This document shows positions 33,136-44,570 of a stretch of 64,000 bases of DNA, piece by piece. The notes beneath the pieces were generated by a model. The model made no database searches and was not told the DNA's origin. It was given only the letters and a program-made list of their open reading frames with translations. Position 1 is the stretch's first letter, and each line of letters begins with the position of its first letter. Position numbers and translations under genes: made by a program. Origin of the DNA: Methylomicrobium agile (GTDB taxonomy: Bacteria > Pseudomonadota > Gammaproteobacteria > Methylococcales > Methylomonadaceae); NCBI RefSeq assembly GCF_000733855.1, contig NZ_JPOJ01000001.1, positions 1,612,001 to 1,676,000 on the forward strand. The letters are read 5' to 3'.

Positions 33136-33645
33136 CTAACCGATGCCGTCGACCTGCCCGAAAGACATGGCCAGCAATACGAAACCGACTAAAAACGCCA
33201 GCGCCCAACCCAAACTGACCAGAATGTTCGGCGCGAGCGCATGATAAACGATGTGCGCCGTGACCGCGCAGAGCCAGACGATGATGCCGATTGCCAAAAT
33301 GAAGGCAAGACCGGCGGACTGCCCGACCGCCAGCATCGCGGCAGCCGGCCAGGCGATAAAACCGATCAGCGCATAACATCCGAAAAAAGCGCCCGCAACC
33401 TGGTAATAACGGTTCAGGTGGCGGTGCGTCTGCAGCATCACGCCGCTGAACAGCCCGATATACCCGACTTCCGCCGCCGTCTCAAGAACCGCGCCGAGCA
33501 GGTTATGTCCCCGGTAATGCATCAGCACCCGGACCACGGCGAAGGCGGCCGCGACTATTTTGAGCAACGCCAGCGAATAAGGCAAATCCTCCGGCCCCTT
33601 TTTAAACCGGCAGATATCGAAGAGCAGAACGATCAGTTCGTACAT
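33136..33645 (-). CDS. Integral membrane protein, unknown function
   Basis: A 169-residue protein with about four hydrophobic helices (EVGYIGLFSGVML, VAGAFFGCYALIGFIAWPAA, GLAFILAIGIIVWLCAVTAH, LVSLGWALAFLVGFVLLAMS). The ATG at 33645 is preceded by AGGAGG at 7 bases, so the longer frame upstream is non-coding. It forms an operon with a universal stress protein. No family is recognised. Confidence 0.72.
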   Translation of the reverse strand: MYELIVLLFDICRFKKGPEDLPYSLALLKIVAAAFAVVRVLMHYRGHNLLGAVLETAAEVGYIGLFSGVMLQTHRHLNRYYQVAGAFFGCYALIGFIAWPAAAMLAVGQSAGLAFILAIGIIVWLCAVTAHIVYHALAPNILVSLGWALAFLVGFVLLAMSFGQVDGIG

Positions 33646-33667
33646 GGGCGGGCCTCCTACTTTGCTT

Positions 33668-33804
33668 CTAGAGCATTTTCGCTTTGGGTATATGGCCTTT
33701 TCGTAAGGAAAGCACGTCATTCCGGGTAGGGTACGCTGTGCGTACCTTAATAATACAGCGTTTCGCAGAGGCGGCATGGTTAAGGTACGCACAGCGTACC
33801 CTAC
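33668..33804. repeat. Solo TIR arm plus complete GTACGC unit (copy 3)
   Basis: CTAGAGCATTTTCG (33668-33681) is the terminal-repeat sequence of the other composite units and is followed by the same GGGTATATGGCC-type interior as the copy at 37353. The GTACGC unit follows, with arms AGGGTACGCTGTGCGTACC (33728-33746) and GGTACGCACAGCGTACCCT (33784-33802). Confidence 0.8.
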
Positions 33805-33824
33805 GGGTGCATGTCCGCGACCGC

Positions 33825-35717
<1,893 letters not shown>

Positions 35718-35888
35718 GAAATATCATCAATAAATCCGCAATATTCCGAGAGGCGATTTCATCGCGCCCCGATCAGCGGGCCAATATAACAAAATCTCCG
35801 CCCCGCGCAAGGCAACTCGGGACTTTTTCGGCCGGCCGAAGCGGGGCGGCTGGTATAATGGCGTTTTTTCATTGATTTTTGCTGCGTT

Positions 35889-36686
35889 ATGACAAACCCC
35901 GCCGTTATCGGAACTGTCCCTATGAGGGTCACCCCAGCCGCGCTTGAAAAAGTGATTCGCGCTGCCGGCGTGATCGGCATGAAATATTTCAACAACCGCA
36001 AGAACATCGCGATCAACAAAAAAGCTGCGCGCGATTTCGTGACCGAAGCCGATGTCGCGATCGAGGCATTCCTGAAGGAAACGCTGACCCGGGAGTATCC
36101 CGAATACGGTTTCTGGGGAGAGGAAACCGGACAGAGCGCCGACCAGAGCAGCCGCTGGATCGTCGATCCGATCGACGGCACGCATTCGTTCGCGAAAGGC
36201 CAGTACGGCTGGTCGATCAGTATTGCGCTCGAAATCGGCGGAGAGATCGTGCTCGGCGCGGTGCATGCCCCGGTATTGAACGATCTTTATCTCGCGGAAA
36301 AAGGGAAGGGAGCAGTCAAGAACGGCGAGCGGACTTATGTTTCGGACGAAGCGGTGCTCGGCGATGCGATGATTTCGACCGGTTTCGCCTGCCTGCGCAA
36401 CTACCTGGCCGACAACAACCTCGAACGCTTCTGCCGGATCGCCCAGCGCACCACCGGACAGCGCCGTTTCTGCTCGGCCGCGCTCGACCTGTGCATGGTC
36501 GCGGACGGGCAGGTCGATGCATTCTGGGAACAGGAACTGAATTTGTACGACGTCGCCGCCGGTGCATTGATCGTACTGGAAGCGGGCGGCACTCTGACCG
36601 ACTTCAAAGGCAACCCCGGACTGTTTCCGAAACAGATCCTGGCGACCAACGGCAAGCTTCTCGACCAAATCCTGCCGTTGATGTAG
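35889..36686 (+). CDS. Inositol monophosphatase family phosphatase
   Basis: A 265-residue Mg-dependent sugar-phosphatase family member. Metal-binding motifs are FVTEAD (50-55), WGEETG (76-81) and DPIDGTHSF (93-101); the C-terminal site is NLYDVAAGALIVLEAGG, with Tyr where many members have Trp. The protein could act on inositol phosphate, histidinol phosphate or a related sugar phosphate. The ATG at 35889 is used; an in-frame ATG at 35922 is also possible as neither has a strong ribosome-binding site. Confidence 0.88.
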   Translation: MTNPAVIGTVPMRVTPAALEKVIRAAGVIGMKYFNNRKNIAINKKAARDFVTEADVAIEAFLKETLTREYPEYGFWGEETGQSADQSSRWIVDPIDGTHSFAKGQYGWSISIALEIGGEIVLGAVHAPVLNDLYLAEKGKGAVKNGERTYVSDEAVLGDAMISTGFACLRNYLADNNLERFCRIAQRTTGQRRFCSAALDLCMVADGQVDAFWEQELNLYDVAAGALIVLEAGGTLTDFKGNPGLFPKQILATNGKLLDQILPLM

Positions 36687-36726
36687 GCCCGCGGCATTCG
36701 CGCGCAAAATGGTATTTCGCAAAAAA

Positions 36727-36755
36727 ACCCGCCAGACTTTAAAAACCCGGCGGGT
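36727..36755. terminator. Hairpin after the phosphatase gene
   Basis: ACCCGCC (36727-36733) pairs with GGCGGGT (36749-36755) around an AT-rich middle. It lies between the converging phosphatase and repeat-protein genes. Confidence 0.65.
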
Positions 36756-36804
36756 CTGTCAGCGCCTTTCAGCAATTAAACCGGCTTTCGATCTTCGTGC
36801 CGCT

Positions 36805-37182
36805 TCAATCGAACAGAAGCGAGAACACGCTGGCTTTGTCCTGAACCCGAATTCTGTCATAGCTGTAGATCGCCGGACCGTAAGCCGGATCCACATACTC
36901 GACATTCCAGGGCACGGTTTTTTCGCGGCCCGCATGCGGATAACCGTAAATCGCCGGGCCGTAAGCCAGGCTGACGTAAACGATTTCCGGCCGCGGCGAC
37001 TTTTTTTCCACCGTACTGCCGGGATAGCTGTGAATGGCCGGGCCGTAAGCTGGAGTCGTATAGAGCACGGCTCCCGTACCCAGCCCGTCATTGGCCCCGG
37101 CGTTGAGGGGGAGCAGAGTTACGGATAATATCGCCAGCGTAATGGGCGGGTTTTTTAATATTTTTTTCTTGAGCGTTGTCAT
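36805..37182 (-). CDS. Secreted protein with three AYGPAIxxY repeats
   Basis: A 125-residue exported protein with a signal peptide (about 1-30, ending NAGAND). The mature part is built around three copies of a short motif: PAYGPAIHSYPG (about 43-54), LAYGPAIYGYPH (about 72-83) and PAYGPAIYSYDR (about 98-109), spaced roughly 27-29 residues apart and separated by Val/Lys-rich strands such as EIVYVS and NVEYVD. I do not recognise the family. The regular spacing suggests a small repeat fold, perhaps an envelope or surface protein. AGGAG sits 7 bases before the ATG. Confidence 0.72.
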   Translation of the reverse strand: MTTLKKKILKNPPITLAILSVTLLPLNAGANDGLGTGAVLYTTPAYGPAIHSYPGSTVEKKSPRPEIVYVSLAYGPAIYGYPHAGREKTVPWNVEYVDPAYGPAIYSYDRIRVQDKASVFSLLFD

Positions 37183-37517
37183 GACGCTCTCCTCTGATGT
37201 AAAGGTGTTACATCAGTCGGACCGGCCGCTAAACGCTTCGTTCCCTGGTTTTATAAGTTCTCCAGCCGCTTTCTATCCGCCAAACCACCGGCGAAGGCGA
37301 ACGCTTGAACCCGTCAGGCCGGTGACGAAGAAGGTTCCGGATAGCCGCGCCGCTAGAGCATTTTTGCTTGGGGTATATGGCCTTCGTAAGGAAAACACGT
37401 CATTCCGGCAGAGCCTGCCCCGGTCAGGGATTGCTGGAATCCCGAAACCCAGGAGGATTAGCCCTCATACCTCCCTATCATCTGGATCTCGGCAATCCCC
37501 TGAGCGGGATGGTTGAT

Positions 37518-37729
37518 AACCCATAGGCGCTAACTTAAAAATTGACCCATTCCAATAAAAGTCATTAATTTTCAATGTGTTGCTGCTCTTTGAACGGCAA
37601 ATCAAAGTAAAACTTTAAGGTGAAATTCCTTTTATTTTCAATATCTTATATCTTATATCTTATATCTTATATCTTATATCTTATATCTTATATCTTATAT
37701 CTTATATCTTAGATTAGCGCCTATGGGTT
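37518..37729. repeat. Inner unit with 16 bp perfect inverted repeats and 12 bp direct repeats
   Basis: AACCCATAGGCGCTAA (37518-37533) and TTAGCGCCTATGGGTT (37714-37729) are perfect inverted copies. GGTTGATAACCC occurs directly at both borders (37511-37522 and 37726-37737), which looks like a duplicated target. The unit therefore resembles a small non-autonomous insertion inside the larger unit. Confidence 0.8.
37641..37710. repeat. Ten perfect tandem copies of ATATCTT
   Basis: A 70-base array of a 7 bp unit with no variation at all among its ten copies. It is entirely AT-rich apart from one C per unit and lies inside the inner inverted-repeat unit. Perfect copies imply recent expansion and possible length variation between strains. 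Confidence 0.97.
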
Positions 37730-37843
37730 GATAACCCCATTCCCCACGTTTGAAGACCTACCGGCAGCATAAAATCCTCGTCTGTGTTCGCGCGGTGTTA
37801 AACGTTACGGATGGGATAAATATCCCGTCCGGCATGCAGCCCC

Positions 37844-37898
37844 GTAAGGTACGCTATGCGTACCTTTCGACATCGAGGGTACGCACAGCGTACCCTAC
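37844..37898. repeat. GTACGC palindrome family, copy 4
   Basis: Arms GGTACGCTATGCGTACC (37848-37864) and GGTACGCACAGCGTACCCT (37878-37896). It lies within the composite unit; one base of the left arm differs from the other copies. Confidence 0.88.
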
Positions 37899-38080
37899 GG
37901 GGCTGGCTGGACTTAACGGCATGGCGCCCTTCAGCAGGTGAGGACTTCCCTACACGCGATACGAAAATGCTCTAGATGCCGGAGATCGACACGCTCAAGT
38001 GTATTTGCCGTTCTGAATTCTATATACTATCGGCGATAAATTCGGGCAGCGTAAAGCCAGCCCATCTGCTTTTTACCGGT

Positions 38081-38434
38081 ATGACTCAAAAATCCATCGA
38101 CATTCCTTCGGCCTCCGATAACGATATCTTCAGCGCGCCTTTTTTGCTGGGCAATGTCGGCGCGCCGTTCGTGATCGGCATGGCGGTCGGCTATTTCGCC
38201 AAAAAGATGCTGAAGACCGCGCTGTTCGTCGGCGGCGGGCTGATCGTGCTGATGTTCGCGGGCGAGTATTACGGCCTGGTCACGATCAACGGCGCGCAAC
38301 TCGAACATGTGGCGGACGCGGCGACCCAGGCCGCCAAGAATTCGGGCAGCTTCCTGGTCGACCGCCTGTCGACGATTACGACCCGTGGCGTTAGCGCCGT
38401 GGCCGGCTTTTCGTTGGGATTCAAGCTAGGTTAA
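38081..38434 (+). CDS. FUN14-family membrane protein
   Basis: A 117-residue protein. The segment VGAPFVIGMAVGYFAKKMLK and the following helix TALFVGGGLIVLMFAGEYYG resemble the FUN14 domain, found in mitochondrial FUNDC1 and in many bacterial membrane proteins of unknown role. A final Gly-rich helix (VSAVAGFSLGFKLG) completes the fold. The ATG at 38081 is chosen because upstream in-frame sequence lies in the repeat region. Confidence 0.75.
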   Translation: MTQKSIDIPSASDNDIFSAPFLLGNVGAPFVIGMAVGYFAKKMLKTALFVGGGLIVLMFAGEYYGLVTINGAQLEHVADAATQAAKNSGSFLVDRLSTITTRGVSAVAGFSLGFKLG

Positions 38435-38445
38435 AAGCTAAGCTG

Positions 38446-38475
38446 TTGACAGGGAGCGTAGGTGTCCTTTAAGAT
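38446..38475 (+). promoter_or_regulatory. Likely promoter of the cold-shock gene
   Basis: TTGACA (38446-38451) and TAAGAT (38470-38475) are separated by 18 bases. This would give a leader of about 140 bases, long as in cspA mRNAs, where the leader acts as a temperature-responsive RNA. Confidence 0.6.
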
Positions 38476-38625
38476 GAATCGAGTCTGAGTGATTTACCGT
38501 TGCTTATCTCTACGCAGTTCCTTGTTTTTTGCTTGTCCTGTTTATCATAAGTGATTCGCGTTATTCCCCGGCTCTAACCACCCGCCTTGAAGGCTATTTT
38601 TCATTTTTTTTAAAGGACATAAACA

Positions 38626-38826
38626 ATGGCAACTGGTACCGTAAAATGGTTTAACGCAGAAAAAGGTTTCGGCTTCATTCAACAGGAATCGGGCCCCGAC
38701 GTTTTCGTACACTTCCGCAATATTGTCGGCACGGGCTATAAAACCCTGGACGAAGGCCAAAAAGTAAAATTCAACATTACCCAAGGTCAAAAAGGCCCGC
38801 AAGCCGAAGAAGTCACTCCGCTTTGA
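38626..38826 (+). CDS. csp: Cold-shock protein (CspA family)
   Basis: A 66-residue single OB-fold RNA chaperone. RNP1 is KGFGFIQQ and RNP2 is VFVHF; the N-terminus [20 protein letters not shown] is canonical. It melts RNA structure during cold or other stress. It has a long leader with a clear sigma70-type promoter and is followed by a strong terminator, so it is a monocistronic gene. Confidence 0.97.
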   Translation: MATGTVKWFNAEKGFGFIQQESGPDVFVHFRNIVGTGYKTLDEGQKVKFNITQGQKGPQAEEVTPL

Positions 38827-38836
38827 TTTCTTTGTT

Positions 38837-38868
38837 CCGGCTGCAGGCCGATAAAAGCCTGCAGCCGG
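38837..38868 (+). terminator. Terminator of the cold-shock gene
   Basis: CCGGCTGCAGGC (38837-38848) pairs perfectly with GCCTGCAGCCGG (38857-38868). No long U-tract follows, but the stem is very stable. Confidence 0.82.
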
Positions 38869-38995
38869 ATCACCACCCGATTCTCCGCCTCGCCTCCTTC
38901 TCCCCCTCATCCCCAGCGGCTTCTTTCCGCGGCCGAAATCCTGCTTTGCGATGCCGGATGTTAGAATAGCGCATCGTTAAATCATCAGGGACTTC

Positions 38996-39922
38996 ATGAC
39001 TTCGACATTGTGGCAAATGTTCGCGTTGATTGCCTGCGGCGCGGCATGGCGTTGCGCACGCCCGGCCGGATTGTCCGCAGAACAGACACGGACCGTGCTG
39101 ACCACCCTGGTCTATTACCTGCTGCTGCCGGCACTGGTACTGGAAGTGCTCTGGAAGGCCGATGTCGGACTCCACTCGCTGCAATATACCCTATTCGGCG
39201 CCGTCTGCCTGGCGTTCGGGATGCTCGGCATCTGGACGTGCGGCCGTCTGCTCCGGTTCGAGCCGCCGCAAATGGGTGCGGTTCTGTTGGCGGCGGTGTT
39301 TCCGAACGTAACCTACCTCGGCCTGCCGGTGCTCGAACAGGCCTTCGGCCATTGGGCCCGGTCGGTGGCGATCCAGATCGATCTGTTCGCGGTCGCGCCG
39401 GTCTTGTTCACGGTCGGGATTGCGGCCGCGCGCCATTTCGGCCAAAACGGCGACAGCGTTCGCCAGCCGGTCGGATCGTTTTTGACGACGCCGCCTTTTC
39501 TGGCTGCGATACTCGCGGTGATCCTGAATCTTTGCCATGTTCCGCTGCCCAATGGGGTGGCCTCGGTGCTGCAAAAACTGGGCGCAGGCGTGGTGCCGCT
39601 GATGCTGATCTCGCTGGGCCTGGCGCTGAGCTGGGGTGCCGTCACGCTGCGCAATCTGCCGCACGTAGCGCCGGTGATCCTGATCAAAATGGGATTGATG
39701 CCCTTGTTCGCGCTCTGGTTCAGCCAGTATTTGACGCTCGACCAGGCGCATAAAAACGCCCTGACGCTGGAAATGGCGATGCCGTGCATGGTGCTCGGCA
39801 TCGTGTTCTGCGACCGTTACCGGCTCGACAGCGCGCTTTACGCCATGTCGGTCACGCTCAGCACCCTGCTGAGCCTTATTACCCTGCCGTTCTGGCATCG
39901 GGTCGCGGCCGGCGGATTTTGA
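38996..39922 (+). CDS. AEC family transporter (auxin efflux carrier type)
   Basis: A 308-residue membrane protein with about ten helices in two halves. Typical family parts are FPNVTYLGLPVLEQAFG near 101-117, followed by helix 4-5, and a second half with MPCMVLGIVFCDRYRLD. Bacterial AEC proteins carry organic or amino acids; the substrate is not predictable. AGGGA precedes the ATG. It is followed 19 bases later by cinA. Confidence 0.88.
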   Translation: MTSTLWQMFALIACGAAWRCARPAGLSAEQTRTVLTTLVYYLLLPALVLEVLWKADVGLHSLQYTLFGAVCLAFGMLGIWTCGRLLRFEPPQMGAVLLAAVFPNVTYLGLPVLEQAFGHWARSVAIQIDLFAVAPVLFTVGIAAARHFGQNGDSVRQPVGSFLTTPPFLAAILAVILNLCHVPLPNGVASVLQKLGAGVVPLMLISLGLALSWGAVTLRNLPHVAPVILIKMGLMPLFALWFSQYLTLDQAHKNALTLEMAMPCMVLGIVFCDRYRLDSALYAMSVTLSTLLSLITLPFWHRVAAGGF

Positions 39923-39941
39923 TTCATACGGACCTAAGAGC

Positions 39942-41165
39942 ATGCCGATCCTGGAAATCTTTTCCCAAGGCGAGGAAATCGTCACCGGCCAGACCGTCGA
40001 CACGAACGCCGCCTGGCTCTCCGAGCAAGCCGTGCAACTCGGTTTTACGGTCGCCCGGCATACCGCGGTCGGCGACAAACTCGGCGACCTGATCGGCTTG
40101 TTGAAGGAAATTTCCGAACGCGCCGACTGCTGCCTTTGCACCGGCGGGCTCGGGCCGACCAGCGACGACCTGACCGCCGAAGCGGTCGCCAAGGCGTTCG
40201 GGCTGCCGCTCGCATTCGACGAGATCGCCTACCGGCAGATTCAAGCCTATTTCAGCAACCGCCAGCGGCCGATGCCCGAGGTGAACCGCAAGCAGGCCCT
40301 GCTGCCGCAAGGTTCGATCCGCCTCGACAACGACTGGGGCACCGCGCCGGGCTTCGCCTTGCAGGCCGGCCGCTGCTGGTTTGCGTTCATGCCCGGCGTG
40401 CCGTCGGAAATGCGCAATATCTTTCTGGAACGCGTCAAGCCGTTGCTGCCTGATCGCTTCGTGTTAACCCCTTCCAGATTGGTCACGATCAAAACCGTGG
40501 GGATCGGCGAATCGGACATTCAACAGCGTCTCGACGGACTCCAAATACCGCCTTCGGTGCAACTCGGCTTCCGTGCCGGTATCGACGAAGTACAAACCAA
40601 ACTGTTGTTTCCGGCGGATTATCCGGCTGAAGAAACAGCCGCATTGACTTATACAATCGCCGAACGCTTGAGCTCCCGCTTCGTATTCGGCATCGATGGA
40701 CTCACCGAAAAAGTCGGCAGCCTCGCCGCGGTCGTCGACAAACTGATGTGCGAGACGGGAGCGGCGCTAGCCGTCGTCGAGACTGTCAACCAGGGTCTGC
40801 TCTCTGCCAAATGCATGGGATCTGCCTGGCTCAAGATCGCCGTATTTGAACGGTCGCCGAGCGCATTGTGCGAACGTTTCGGCACAGCCGTTGACGAAAA
40901 TGATTTGAGCAAGACGGGAGCGCGACTTGCGAAAGCATTACAAGATCAACGGGCGGCCGATTTTGTACTGGTCCAGCTTCATGAAGGCAGCCAGTCCCAA
41001 TTCCGCGACAAAGACCGGACGATCATCCTCTATAATACGTTGTTGACCGAAAATTCCTTTCAGCAAAGCCGCCATATCCTGGCCGGCCCTATAGAGCGCA
41101 AGCAAAATCAGGCCGCGCTGTTCGGGCTCGATCTGCTGCGCCGCCACTTACAAGACAATCGATAA
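39942..41165 (+). CDS. cinA: CinA-family protein with degenerate C-terminal domain
   Basis: A 407-residue protein. The N-terminal molybdopterin-binding-like (COG1058) domain is intact: EIFSQGEEIVTGQTVDTN, LCTGGLGPTSDDLTAEAVA and FMPGVPSEM. The C-terminal CinA domain, which in PncC/CinA enzymes carries the Ser-containing ESCTGG motif for NMN deamidation, here reads VVETVNQGLLSAKCMGS (278-294). The catalytic Ser and Gly-Gly are lost, so deamidase activity is unlikely while pyrophosphatase or structural activity of the first domain may remain. Two bases separate its stop from the uup start. Confidence 0.85.
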   Translation: MPILEIFSQGEEIVTGQTVDTNAAWLSEQAVQLGFTVARHTAVGDKLGDLIGLLKEISERADCCLCTGGLGPTSDDLTAEAVAKAFGLPLAFDEIAYRQIQAYFSNRQRPMPEVNRKQALLPQGSIRLDNDWGTAPGFALQAGRCWFAFMPGVPSEMRNIFLERVKPLLPDRFVLTPSRLVTIKTVGIGESDIQQRLDGLQIPPSVQLGFRAGIDEVQTKLLFPADYPAEETAALTYTIAERLSSRFVFGIDGLTEKVGSLAAVVDKLMCETGAALAVVETVNQGLLSAKCMGSAWLKIAVFERSPSALCERFGTAVDENDLSKTGARLAKALQDQRAADFVLVQLHEGSQSQFRDKDRTIILYNTLLTENSFQQSRHILAGPIERKQNQAALFGLDLLRRHLQDNR

Positions 41166-41167
41166 AC

Positions 41168-43063
<1,896 letters not shown>

Positions 43064-43132
43064 GCAAGACATTGCCAAAAAAGCGAAAAACCGGTATCAT
43101 TGGCGGTTCCCATACTGATGGGCTCAAAATTC

Positions 43133-43220
43133 GGAGAGATGGCCGAGCGGTCGAAGGCGCACGCCTGGAAAGTGTGTATACGGCAACGTATCGAGGGTTC
43201 GAATCCCTCTCTCTCCGCCA
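43133..43220 (+). tRNA. tRNA-Ser (GGA)
   Basis: A class II tRNA with acceptor GGAGAGA pairing TCTCTCC, anticodon GGA at 43167-43169 inside a 7-base loop, a long variable arm near 43178-43190 and the T-loop GGTTCGAATCC. CCA is encoded at the 3' end (43218-43220). It reads UCC/UCU. tRNA genes are frequent integration sites; an AT-richer segment begins downstream. Confidence 0.98.
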
Positions 43221-43243
43221 ACTGAGCATTTAACGAGATTCAA

Positions 43244-43276
43244 AAAACCCGCAAGTTTACTGGCTTAGCGGGTTTT
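43244..43276. terminator. Terminator downstream of tRNA-Ser
   Basis: AAAACCCGC (43244-43252) pairs with GCGGGTTTT (43268-43276), followed by TTATT. It is well placed to end the tRNA transcript. Confidence 0.85.
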
Positions 43277-43400
43277 TTATTGTCCAAAAAAGACCCAACT
43301 AAGTTCATTGACATACCGTCACACTGGACGGTATAAATGGCGGTATATCGCACTTTGCCGGAGCTTGTACCGTCATGCCGCTCTCAGATACCGCCATCAG

Positions 43401-43543
43401 CCCTGTAGGTCGGGCACGCTTTTTGTGCCCGACATTTGCAGGGTTTCAATTGGGTAGCGGTTTCAGATATTGTTGCAATAGCAGAGCAAAATTGCCTCCT
43501 AAACGTCGGGCAACGATGAAGCTGTTACCCGACCTACCCGGCT
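43401..43543. repeat. 140 bp dispersed repeat, copy A
   Basis: Begins CCTGTAGGTCGGGCACG and ends near TACCCGACCTACCCGG. Internal landmarks shared with copies B and D are TTTCAATTGGGT, GGTTTCAGAT, TTGCAATA, GCAGAGCAA and TTGCCTCCTAAAC. Its ends are inverted relative to each other (GTAGGTCGGG / CCCGACCTAC). Confidence 0.9.
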
Positions 43544-43654
43544 GTGCTGATTCGGTAGGTGTGCAAGAATGACATGCTGCGCGGGCTGGATAAAATTCCG
43601 AACATCGTAGCCTGCAAGTCTTAGGTCGTCCTCATGAAAATTCGAGCGTAAGTA

Positions 43655-44416
43655 ATGTTTTCCAATGATTTTTTAATGGGCTTGCTCAGAGCCGAACATA
43701 TCGTCGTATTTACCGGCGCAGGTATCTCGGCAGAAAGCGGGATACCGACTTTTCGAGATGCACAAACCGGACTATGGGAACATTATGATCCACATGCCTT
43801 AGCCAGTCCCACGGGGTTTATAGCGGATCAAGCTTTGGTTTGGGGCTGGTATGAATGGCGGCGAATGCAAGTGTTAGAAGCTGCCCCTAATGACGCGCAT
43901 TATGCGATCGCCGAGTTGGCGAGCTTTGTCGAGCGTCTGACCGTCGTTACTCAAAACGTCGATGATCTGCATGAACGCGCCGGCAGTTGCGGCGTTACAC
44001 ATTTGCACGGCAGCCTGCATCATCCCCGCTGCTTCGATTGTGGCTCTTCTTATGCATTTCCTTCCGGTCTTCCCGAGGAACCGGCGGGAGGGAGACGCTT
44101 AGAGCCGCCCAGATGCAGCGAATGCCAGGGCGCTATACGTCCGGGGGTGGTTTGGTTTGGCGAAACATTGCCGTCATCGGCATGGGAGATTGCCGAGCAA
44201 GCGGCGATGGCTTGCGATGTATTTTTTTCTATCGGGACTTCCGGGTTAGTGCGGCCTGCCTCTCAACTACCGGAAAGAGCGAAGCTGCATGGAGCAAAGA
44301 TCATACAAATCAATGCTACGTCTACGCCGCTAGATAGTCAAGTCCATTACAACTTCCAAGGCCGTGCCGGAGAAATTTTACCGGCGCTGCTGCAATCCCT
44401 GGAGGACTTATTTTAA
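43655..44416 (+). CDS. cobB: Sir2-family NAD-dependent deacylase
   Basis: A 253-residue sirtuin. The NAD-binding motif is GAGISAESGIPTFRD (21-35); TQNVDDLH (99-106) and catalytic His118 follow, with a Zn site of C126xxC129 and C154xxC157. Tyr66 and Arg69 (WYEWRR) match the acyl-pocket Tyr-Arg pair of CobB/SIRT5-type enzymes, so it may remove succinyl or similar acidic acyl groups as well as acetyl. The gene is the first coding unit right of the tRNA and is flanked by two copies of the same repeat. The symbol is given by family, not by synteny. Confidence 0.9.
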   Translation: MFSNDFLMGLLRAEHIVVFTGAGISAESGIPTFRDAQTGLWEHYDPHALASPTGFIADQALVWGWYEWRRMQVLEAAPNDAHYAIAELASFVERLTVVTQNVDDLHERAGSCGVTHLHGSLHHPRCFDCGSSYAFPSGLPEEPAGGRRLEPPRCSECQGAIRPGVVWFGETLPSSAWEIAEQAAMACDVFFSIGTSGLVRPASQLPERAKLHGAKIIQINATSTPLDSQVHYNFQGRAGEILPALLQSLEDLF

Positions 44417-44429
44417 CCCGTGTATAAAG

Positions 44430-44570
44430 CCCTGTAGGTCGGGCACGCTTTTTGTGCCCGACATTTGCAGGGTTTCAATTGGGTGGCGGTTTCAGATTGT
44501 TGCAATAACAGAGCAAGATTGCCTCCTAAACGTTGGGCAACGATGAAGCTGTTGCCCGATCTACCCGGCT
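44430..44570. repeat. 140 bp dispersed repeat, copy B
   Basis: Almost identical to copy A over its whole length. Its right end (CTACCCGG-type, 44561-44570) overlaps the stop and last codons of the HypX gene, so the end of that protein is encoded by repeat DNA. Confidence 0.9.

Larger units (their letters stand above)
37353..37975. repeat. Composite TIR-bounded unit, copy 2
   Basis: Outer arms CTAGAGCATTTTTG (37353-37366) and CGAAAATGCTCTAG (37962-37975) match at 13 of 14 positions as inverted repeats. The 623-base interior carries the same start (GGGTATATGGCC) as the copy at 33668 but has been enlarged by other repeats. Confidence 0.8.
37183..38080. other. Long non-coding region made of nested repeats
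   Basis: About 900 bases with no supported gene. It is largely occupied by a TIR-bounded unit (37353-37975) that contains a smaller inverted-repeat unit, a 7 bp satellite and a GTACGC palindrome. The right part leads into the FUN14-like gene. Confidence 0.75.
43221..43654. other. Intergenic region after the tRNA
   Basis: It contains a terminator (43244-43276), an inverted ACCGTC/GACGGT-rich stretch near 43308-43390 (CATACCGTC, GGACGGTATAAA) and copy A of a dispersed 140 bp repeat (43401-43543). No gene is supported. Confidence 0.6.

Noticed and set aside
37641..37710. ATATCTT tandem array considered as a CRISPR
   Set aside because: The unit is 7 bp with no spacers and there are no cas genes nearby; it is a simple satellite.
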